Shown piece by piece: positions 5,767 through 9,941 of a stretch of DNA of 9,941 bases. Location: the NCBI GenBank assembly GCA_904502015.1, contig CAJGEA010000058.1:1-9941 (forward strand), given 5' to 3'. The notes under the pieces are model-generated. The model was not told the origin of the DNA. It saw only the letters and a list, made by a program, of their open reading frames with translations, and ran no database searches. Each line of letters starts with the position of its first letter. Positions within the stretch are counted from its first letter, which is position 1. Origin of the DNA: an uncultured Clostridia bacterium (lineage in GTDB: Bacteria; Bacillota; Clostridia; Oscillospirales; CAG-272). A program made the translations under genes and the position numbers.

Positions 5767-7302
5767 GTGAAGGTGCTTCGTCGCCTGTTCTCCCGCGTGG
5801 TGCTGGTATCGCTGGCGATCGCCATTCAGCTTGCGTGGCTGTTTTACGTGATGTTCTATCTCAGCGCGTACTACCTGCCCATTGCGTTTGGGCTGAATAT
5901 GATCAGCCTTATCGCCGTGGTATGGATCATCAACCGCCCCGGCAATCCGCAGGTGCAGCTCGCGTGGATCGTGCCCATCATGGCCTTCCCGCTGTTCGGC
6001 GGTATCATTTTCTTCATCTCGGGCGGCAAGGGCCCCAAGCGCAAGCTTCGCCGTGCGCTGGAGAAGAGCGCGGCCATCACCCACCCGTATCTGCGCAGCG
6101 AGCTGTCGGTCTCCCACGCGCCGCCCCGCGCCGAGGATCGCTATATTTGGGGGCAGTGCCACTATCTGGAGTCACAGGGCTTCCCCGTGTACGATAACAC
6201 CGCCACCGAGTACTACGCCGATTGCCGCGAAGGCTGGGAACGCCTGCTGGGCGATTTGGAGCGCGCCGAACGGTTCATTTTCATGGAGTATTTCATCATT
6301 CGCCCCGGCGTGATGTGGGATGCCGTTCTGGACGTTCTGCGCCGCAAGGCGGCACATGGCGTGGAGGTGCGCCTGATCTACGACGACGTGGGTAGCATCG
6401 GCGGTGTGCCGCGCAAATACCCGCGTGAGCTGGAGGCAATGGGTATCCAATGCGTGGCGTTCAACCCCTACCGTCCCATCTACGCCGTGGTGATGAATCA
6501 CCGCGACCACCGCAAGATCACGGTCATTGACGGCAACGTGGGCTACACGGGCGGTGCGAATTTCGCTGACGAGTATATTGGCGAGGTTGAGCGCTTCGGC
6601 ACGTGGAAGGACAACGTCCTGCGGCTGGAGGGCGAGGGCGTGCGGACGCTGTCGGTGCTGTTTCTCCAGATGTGGAACGCCGTTCGTCCCACCGATACGG
6701 CCGAGGGGATCGCCTCGTTCATGCCTGACCCAGCGCGCAGTGCCATGATCGGGTGTGACGGCTGGGTTCAGCCCTACGCCGATTCCCCCGTGGACAGTGA
6801 AATCGTGGCCGAGAACGTCTACCTCAACATCATCAACCAGACCACCGATTACCTCTATATCTTTTCCCCTTATCTCGTCATTGACTACGAGATGAGCCGT
6901 GCGCTCACACTCGCCGCCGCCCGCGGCGTGGACGTGAGGTTGGTGCTCCCCTCGATCCCCGACAAAAAGACGGTGTACCACCTGACCAAATCCTATTTCC
7001 CCGAATTGATCGAGCACGGGGTCAAGGTGTATCGGTATATGCCGGGTTTCGTGCATTCCAAGTGCTTCGTGTCGGATGATCGGCTGGCGGTTGTGGGGAC
7101 GGTCAATCTGGATTACCGCTCGCTGACTCTGCATTTTGAGAATGCCTGCCTGTTCGTGGATCACCCCGTGGTGCGGCAGGTCAAGGCGGATTTTGAGTCT
7201 ACCTTCCCCGATTGCGAGCGGGTCACCGTCAAGCAGCGGCGGTTCAATATGCTCTACGAGCTGTATCTGGGGCTTTTGCGGCTGTTTGCGCCGCTGATGT
7301 AA
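5767..7302 (+). CDS. cls: Cardiolipin synthase (phospholipase D superfamily)
   Basis: Cardiolipin synthase condenses two phosphatidylglycerol molecules to cardiolipin and glycerol at the cytoplasmic membrane. The 511-residue protein starts with two to three hydrophobic segments (about 10-32, 35-55 and 65-85). It then has two PLD catalytic HKD motifs: HRKITVID (H248, K250, D255), followed by TGGANFADEY, and HSKCFVSD (H430, K432, D437), followed by GTVNLDYRS. Both catalytic triads are intact and the length is normal for bacterial ClsA-type enzymes. The GTG start is supported by an almost ideal AAGGAGGTGA (5753-5762) 7 bases upstream; there is no better ATG. The gene is monocistronic and divergent from pncB. 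A related PLD-family lipid enzyme cannot be fully excluded, but cardiolipin synthase fits best. Confidence 0.93.
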   Translation: MKVLRRLFSRVVLVSLAIAIQLAWLFYVMFYLSAYYLPIAFGLNMISLIAVVWIINRPGNPQVQLAWIVPIMAFPLFGGIIFFISGGKGPKRKLRRALEKSAAITHPYLRSELSVSHAPPRAEDRYIWGQCHYLESQGFPVYDNTATEYYADCREGWERLLGDLERAERFIFMEYFIIRPGVMWDAVLDVLRRKAAHGVEVRLIYDDVGSIGGVPRKYPRELEAMGIQCVAFNPYRPIYAVVMNHRDHRKITVIDGNVGYTGGANFADEYIGEVERFGTWKDNVLRLEGEGVRTLSVLFLQMWNAVRPTDTAEGIASFMPDPARSAMIGCDGWVQPYADSPVDSEIVAENVYLNIINQTTDYLYIFSPYLVIDYEMSRALTLAAARGVDVRLVLPSIPDKKTVYHLTKSYFPELIEHGVKVYRYMPGFVHSKCFVSDDRLAVVGTVNLDYRSLTLHFENACLFVDHPVVRQVKADFESTFPDCERVTVKQRRFNMLYELYLGLLRLFAPLM

Positions 7303-7322
7303 TTTTTTCGATCAGCGGTTTT
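7291..7322 (+). terminator. Possible terminator overlapping the end of cls
   Basis: CCGCTGAT (7291-7298), inside the last cls codons, pairs with ATCAGCGG (7311-7318) across a 12-base loop that contains the stop codon and a T6 run, followed by TTTT (7319-7322, ending in G). The long loop makes it weaker than the other terminators here; the symmetric hairpin at 7453-7490 would act as backup. Confidence 0.4.
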
Positions 7323-7332
7323 GCATTGCGTC

Positions 7333-7435
7333 AACCCTCTCCGTCACGCCCATCGGCGTGACACCTCCCCCCACAGGGGGAGGCTGATCAAGGATCGCCC
7401 TGTGGGAGAGCTCCCGCGAAGCGGGTGAGAGGGTT
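7333..7435. repeat. 103-bp repeat-like element with terminal inverted repeats and internal hairpins
   Basis: The element is bounded by AACCCTCTC (7333-7341) and its exact complement GAGAGGGTT (7427-7435). Inside are three hairpins: GTCACGCC-CATC-GGCGTGAC (7343-7362), CCTCCCCC-CACA-GGGGGAGG (7364-7383) and CCCGC-GAA-GCGGG (7413-7425). From general familiarity, elements of this style are scattered between genes in gut Clostridia such as Faecalibacterium relatives. No coding capacity and no clear target-site duplication are visible. It may be a MITE-like or REP-like element; the copy number cannot be judged here. Confidence 0.65.
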
Positions 7436-7452
7436 CTGCTTGGCTATACCAT

Positions 7453-7490
7453 GAAAAGCACGGAATTCCACGCGGAATTCCGTGCTTTTC
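7453..7490. terminator. Bidirectional terminator between cls and folC
   Basis: A perfect 17-bp stem, GAAAAGCACGGAATTCC (7453-7469), loop ACGC, with its complement at 7474-7490, has four A on the left arm and four T on the right. It can terminate cls on the plus strand and folC on the minus strand, and ends 3 bases before the folC stop codon. The design matches the lysC/ppa terminator. Confidence 0.85.
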
Positions 7491-7493
7491 TCG

Positions 7494-8834
7494 TTATTTG
7501 ACCAATAATTCGGCACTAAGCACCGCCTCCCGCACTTCGCCGTACATATACAGCGAGCCGAGGCAGAGGAGGGCTTTGCCGTTCTCAAGGGCGGCCTCCA
7601 TAGCGGCGCGGACACCCTCTGCTACCGTGTTATGCCCCGTCGCGGGCACGCCTGATTCCTCAAAAAGGGTGGCGTAGCGCATGGGGTCAAGGGCGCGGTC
7701 GTTGGCGGGGCGCACCGTGAATACCCGCTCCGCCACCTCGCTCATGCGGGCGATCATGCGGGCGTAGTCCTTGTCGGCCATCACGCCCGTGACGAGATAG
7801 ATGCGCTCGTCGCCGAAATAGCGTTTGACGCTGGCAATGGCCGCGTCAATGCCCTCAGGATTGTGTCCGCCGTCGGCGATGACGAGGGGATGCTCACAGA
7901 GAATTTCAAACCGTGCAGGCCAGCGTACCGAGGCTAGTCCTTCGCGGATCGCGCCGTCGGAAATCTCCATGCCCGCCGTGCGAAGCACCTCGATCAAGGT
8001 CAGCACCGTGGCGGCGTTGTGGGGCTGGTACAGACCTGCGAGGGAAATGTGCAGATCCTTGTGCGCACCAAAGTCAAAATCCGCGCCGAACAGATCGCAT
8101 CGAACCCGTGCCAGCTTCGCGTGGTCGGTCTCCACGTAGGGCGCGCCCATCTCGTCCGCTTTGGCGCGGATGACGGTGGCGCAGACGGCGGGATCCACGG
8201 TGTGCAGAGTGGAGCCTGAGTCCTCGCCGATGGGGGCGTGCATGCCGCCGAAGATTACGGGCACACCTTGCTTGATGATTCCTGCTTTTTCGGCGGCGAT
8301 GGCCTCGGGGGTGTCTCCGAGGAACGCGGTGTGATCCAGCGCAATGCCCGTGATGACCGAGGCGATCACGGTCTTAGAGTCAATGATATTGGTAGAGTCC
8401 AGCCGTCCGCCCATACCCACCTCCAGCACCACAATATCACACCTGCGGCGGGCGAACCACTCCAGCGCAATGGCGGTGATCAGCTCAAACTCGGTGGGGG
8501 GATCGGTCATGGCATCGGCGTGGGGCTTGACAAAGGCGGTCACCTCGGCCAGCTCATTGTCGGGGATGTCCTGCCCGTCCACCCGCATCCGCTCGTTGAA
8601 GCGGAGGACGTAGGGCGAGGTGTAGAGGCCCACGCGGTAGCCTGCCGCCGTGAGAATGGAGGCGGTCATGGCCGAGGTCGAGCCCTTGCCGTTGGTGCCC
8701 GCGACGTGGATAAAGCGCAGGCGATCCTGCGGGCGGCCGATGCGGTCGGTCAGCTCTTGGGTGCGCGACAGCCCCGGGCGGCTGCCCATCCAGGTGACCG
8801 AGTGGATGTAGTCGAGAGCTTTTTGATAATTCAT
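7494..8834 (-). CDS. folC: Folylpolyglutamate synthase / dihydrofolate synthase
   Basis: FolC adds glutamate to folates in an ATP-dependent, Mur ligase-like reaction, which traps them in the cell; many bacterial forms also make dihydrofolate from dihydropteroate. The 446-residue product shows the P-loop HVAGTNGKGST (43-53), YTSPYVLRFNERMRVDG (71-87), VLEVGMGGRLDSTN (136-149), ALDHTAFLGDT (166-175), GIIKQGVPVI (185-194), RWPARFE (304-310) and DGGHNPEGID (321-330), all typical. Whether it has the dihydrofolate synthase activity is not clear from sequence; the folate importer next door suggests that at least salvage is used. AAAGGA lies about 8 bases before the ATG. The gap from folT is 39 bases with no terminator, so it is the second gene of a riboswitch-controlled operon. 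Confidence 0.96.
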   Translation of the reverse strand: MNYQKALDYIHSVTWMGSRPGLSRTQELTDRIGRPQDRLRFIHVAGTNGKGSTSAMTASILTAAGYRVGLYTSPYVLRFNERMRVDGQDIPDNELAEVTAFVKPHADAMTDPPTEFELITAIALEWFARRRCDIVVLEVGMGGRLDSTNIIDSKTVIASVITGIALDHTAFLGDTPEAIAAEKAGIIKQGVPVIFGGMHAPIGEDSGSTLHTVDPAVCATVIRAKADEMGAPYVETDHAKLARVRCDLFGADFDFGAHKDLHISLAGLYQPHNAATVLTLIEVLRTAGMEISDGAIREGLASVRWPARFEILCEHPLVIADGGHNPEGIDAAIASVKRYFGDERIYLVTGVMADKDYARMIARMSEVAERVFTVRPANDRALDPMRYATLFEESGVPATGHNTVAEGVRAAMEAALENGKALLCLGSLYMYGEVREAVLSAELLVK

Positions 8835-8873
8835 GGCAAATTCCTTTATAGCTATAGCCCTTTCATTGGATGC

Positions 8874-9434
8874 TTACAGTCGCTCAAACAAGCGGCGAAA
8901 GCTTTTTTGTTTCCATAGGATGCAGAGCAGGGAAATCTCCAAGGGCGCGATGATCATGTATAGGGGGATGCGAACCAGCACCGCCCACCCGTAGAATTGG
9001 AAAAGGCCGATGGGTTTGATGATCATGGAACCGATCAGATGCGCCGCTGACGCTGACAGAATGATCTGCTTCGTCCCGCGGGTGCGGACGGCGTATTTGG
9101 CCATCAGCCCCGATACGATACCCACGGCGCAGGCACCAAGGGTCACAATGAGGTTGGGCGGGTAGATCTGTCCCGACAGCAGGTAGCTGGTCAGGTCGGA
9201 AACCACTCCGACGAGGCCACCGGTCAGAGGCCCCAAAAAGATGCCCGCCAGAATGATGGGCAGATTCTCAAAGGTGATGCGGAAAAGTCCTCCGCCGAAA
9301 TTGAGAAAGTTCTTGCAGAGAATACCGATGACCACGCTCATGGCGGCCATCATGGCTCCGAGAACCAGACGCTTGAGGACGGCGGCACCCGTGTTTGCAC
9401 GGCGTCGATTGGATGAATGCACGGAATTTGACAT
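8874..9434 (-). CDS. folT: Folate-specific S component of an ECF transporter
   Basis: This membrane protein binds folate and works with a shared energising module (EcfT and two ATPases), which is not in this window. The 186-residue product has a short basic N-terminus and about five to six hydrophobic segments (roughly 20-40, 55-75, 75-90, 95-115, 125-145 and 150-174). It carries folate-family motifs: GGGLFRITFENLPIILAGI (47-65), NLIVTLGA (94-101) and a C-terminal RIPLYMIIAPLEISLL (155-170). The ATG at 9434 is chosen because AAGGAGG (9447-9441) lies 6 bases upstream. A longer in-frame reading to about 9599 would run through the riboswitch. The THF riboswitch upstream and folC downstream independently support folate as the substrate. 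Confidence 0.9.
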   Translation of the reverse strand: MSNSVHSSNRRRANTGAAVLKRLVLGAMMAAMSVVIGILCKNFLNFGGGLFRITFENLPIILAGIFLGPLTGGLVGVVSDLTSYLLSGQIYPPNLIVTLGACAVGIVSGLMAKYAVRTRGTKQIILSASAAHLIGSMIIKPIGLFQFYGWAVLVRIPLYMIIAPLEISLLCILWKQKSFRRLFERL

Positions 9435-9476
9435 AAAAAACCTCCTTCCCCGACTGCATAGGCGTAGGGAAGGAGG
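9435..9476 (-). terminator. folT expression platform: terminator hairpin that also hides the ribosome binding site
   Basis: On the minus strand CCTCCTTCCC (9476-9467) pairs perfectly with GGGAAGGAGG (9450-9441), and TTTTTT (9440-9435) follows directly, ending at the folT ATG. The 3' arm of the stem contains the folT Shine-Dalgarno sequence AAGGAGG. The same hairpin can therefore end transcription and block ribosome binding. A small GCGCCC/GGGCGC hairpin (9494-9481) lies between it and the aptamer. I could not identify a clear antiterminator pairing. Confidence 0.8.
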
Positions 9477-9513
9477 CAGGGCGCCCGTGGGCGCGTGCGA
9501 CCTTGTGCCGTAC

Positions 9514-9623
9514 GAAGCGGGATGCAAAGCACGAACCGCAGAACTCACGTCTTTCGTGAGAACTTTCGTCCGACCGGCAACTCCCCGTCCCGTCGGCACT
9601 TGACGAACGCGCTTTTACTCTTC
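9514..9623 (-). promoter_or_regulatory. Tetrahydrofolate (THF, class I) riboswitch controlling folT-folC
   Basis: The minus-strand leader contains the conserved pieces of the THF riboswitch in order: GAAGAGTA (9623-9616), CAAGTGCC (9602-9595), GGGA and GGGGAGTTG in the P3 loop, GACGAAAG, TGCGG (9540-9536) and TTTGCATCCCGC (9528-9517). Pairings fit. P1 is GAAG/CTTC (9623-9620 with 9517-9514). P2 is AAAGCGCG/CGTGCTTT (9615-9608 with 9533-9526). P3 is CCGAC/GTCGG (9596-9592 with 9574-9570). P4 is CTCACG/CGTGAG (9560-9555 with 9549-9544). A pseudoknot of GGGA (9591-9588) with TCCC (9522-9519) matches the known L3 to J2/1 contact. THF riboswitches of this type commonly precede folT and switch expression off when reduced folate is bound. 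Confidence 0.87.
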
Positions 9624-9635
9624 AAATTTTGTGCG

Positions 9636-9665
9636 GTGGCGGTTTGCCCGCGGGACGATCGCCAC
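9636..9665 (-). other. Hairpin at the 5' end of the folT transcript
   Basis: Right after the predicted start site (near 9667), GTGGCG (9665-9660) pairs with CGCCAC (9641-9636); the loop holds the self-complementary CCCGCGGG (9654-9647). It is separate from the aptamer. It may protect the 5' end of the transcript or be incidental. Confidence 0.5.
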
Positions 9666-9673
9666 TACCCCTT

Positions 9674-9702
9674 ATTATACCCCACTTTTGGTTCGCTGTC
9701 AA
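9674..9702 (-). promoter_or_regulatory. Consensus promoter for folT-folC
   Basis: On the minus strand TTGACA (9702-9697) and TATAAT (9679-9674) are exactly 17 bases apart. Transcription should start near 9667, giving a leader of about 230 bases that holds the riboswitch. Confidence 0.9.
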
Positions 9703-9731
9703 GCACCGCAGAACATAAATTCATATTTTTC

Positions 9732-9838
9732 AAATTTGGATTTGTGCCTGCGGCACAGCTTTGGCTCGGGGTAGGTTGTCACGCGCCTACCATATCCCCC
9801 GATGAGACTCCCTACGGGTGTGTTTTAAATTTGGATTT
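9732..9838. repeat. 12-bp direct repeats flanking an 83-bp structured segment
   Basis: AAATTTGGATTT occurs exactly at 9732-9743 and 9827-9838. The intervening segment contains a nested stem: TCGGGG (9766-9771) with CCCCGA (9797-9802), and inside it TAGG (9772-9775) with CCTA (9786-9789). The layout recalls a small inserted element with a target duplication, but a 12-bp AT-rich duplication alone is not proof. Confidence 0.5.
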
Positions 9839-9863
9839 ATCGAACGGTTTATAACAACCCATG

Positions 9864-9911
9864 GTAGGGGCGCACTGTGTGCGCCCGCGGGCGTTCAAAG
9901 AACGCCCCTAC
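9864..9911. repeat. Twin-hairpin palindromic repeat
   Basis: Two adjacent hairpins, GGGCGCAC-TGT-GTGCGCCC (9868-9886) and GGGCGTTC-AAA-GAACGCCC (9889-9907), each have an 8-bp perfect stem and a 3-base loop. The outer ends GTAGGGGCG (9864-9872) and CGCCCCTAC (9903-9911) are also complementary, so a four-way or alternative long-stem fold is possible. From general familiarity, GTAGGGGCG-type intergenic repeats are common in Clostridia. Confidence 0.65.
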
Positions 9912-9941
9912 ACCCTTAAACCAAAGAATATCTATACCCGA

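Larger units (their letters stand above)
9703..9941. other. Gene-free right end with structured repeats
   Basis: No open frame with a plausible ribosome binding site and coding bias was found here. Besides the two repeats listed separately there is a small TGTGCC-TGC-GGCACA hairpin (9743-9757). Base composition is mixed: AT-rich stretches alternate with GC-rich palindromes. Confidence 0.6.

Noticed and set aside
6172..7164. Long open frame antisense to cls
   Set aside because: It is His/Val/Gly-rich shadow sequence; the plus strand encodes two intact HKD motifs.
8238..8918. 226-codon plus-strand frame over folC
   Set aside because: It is a shadow of folC with no recognisable domain and no ribosome binding site.
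9435..9599. Longer 241-residue start for folT
   Set aside because: The extra 55 codons translate the riboswitch and terminator; the ATG at 9434 has an ideal AAGGAGG.
9495..9854. 119-codon plus-strand frame at the right end
   Set aside because: It runs antisense through the THF riboswitch and the promoter; its composition does not look coding.

Overview
The window looks like chromosomal DNA from a GC-rich Clostridia-type Firmicute, plausibly an uncultured gut Oscillospiraceae/Ruminococcaceae. That is an inference. It rests on strong AGGAGG-type ribosome binding sites, consensus TTGACA-17-TATAAT promoters, a THF riboswitch ahead of an ECF folate transporter, formate-THF ligase, a short family I pyrophosphatase, and many palindromic intergenic repeats. 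All seven complete genes are metabolic housekeeping genes. I see no tRNA, rRNA, CRISPR array, transposase, phage gene or defence system.

Layout, left to right. The first 107 bases are the C-terminal end of an unrecognised + strand gene. A palindrome-rich mosaic (about 111-300) follows, then fhs (311-1984, +) with its terminator, and lysC (2214-3542, +) behind an extended -10 promoter. Another copy of the palindromic repeat and a symmetric terminator separate lysC from the convergent pair pncB-ppa (5509 down to 3680, -), which starts from a consensus promoter. Divergent from pncB is cls (5767-7302, +). A TIR-bounded, three-hairpin repeat and a second symmetric terminator separate cls from the minus-strand folT-folC operon (9434 down to 7494). 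That operon begins at a consensus promoter with a roughly 230-nt leader carrying a tetrahydrofolate riboswitch. The riboswitch is followed by a terminator hairpin whose 3' arm is the folT Shine-Dalgarno sequence. The last 240 bases are gene-free and contain two more structured repeats.

How the genes fit together. Folate is the main theme. FolT imports folates, FolC polyglutamylates and so retains them, the riboswitch should shut both off when reduced folate is plentiful, and Fhs loads formate onto THF. pncB and ppa form a second logical unit: nicotinate salvage to NAD releases pyrophosphate, and the pyrophosphatase encoded 9 bases downstream would remove it. lysC (aspartate-family amino acids) and cls (cardiolipin) stand alone.

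I found no convincing new protein system. The parts most worth a second look are the folT leader and the families of structured intergenic repeats. The strongest case is the module near 115-264, present in two inverted copies whose stems differ in sequence but keep perfect pairing.
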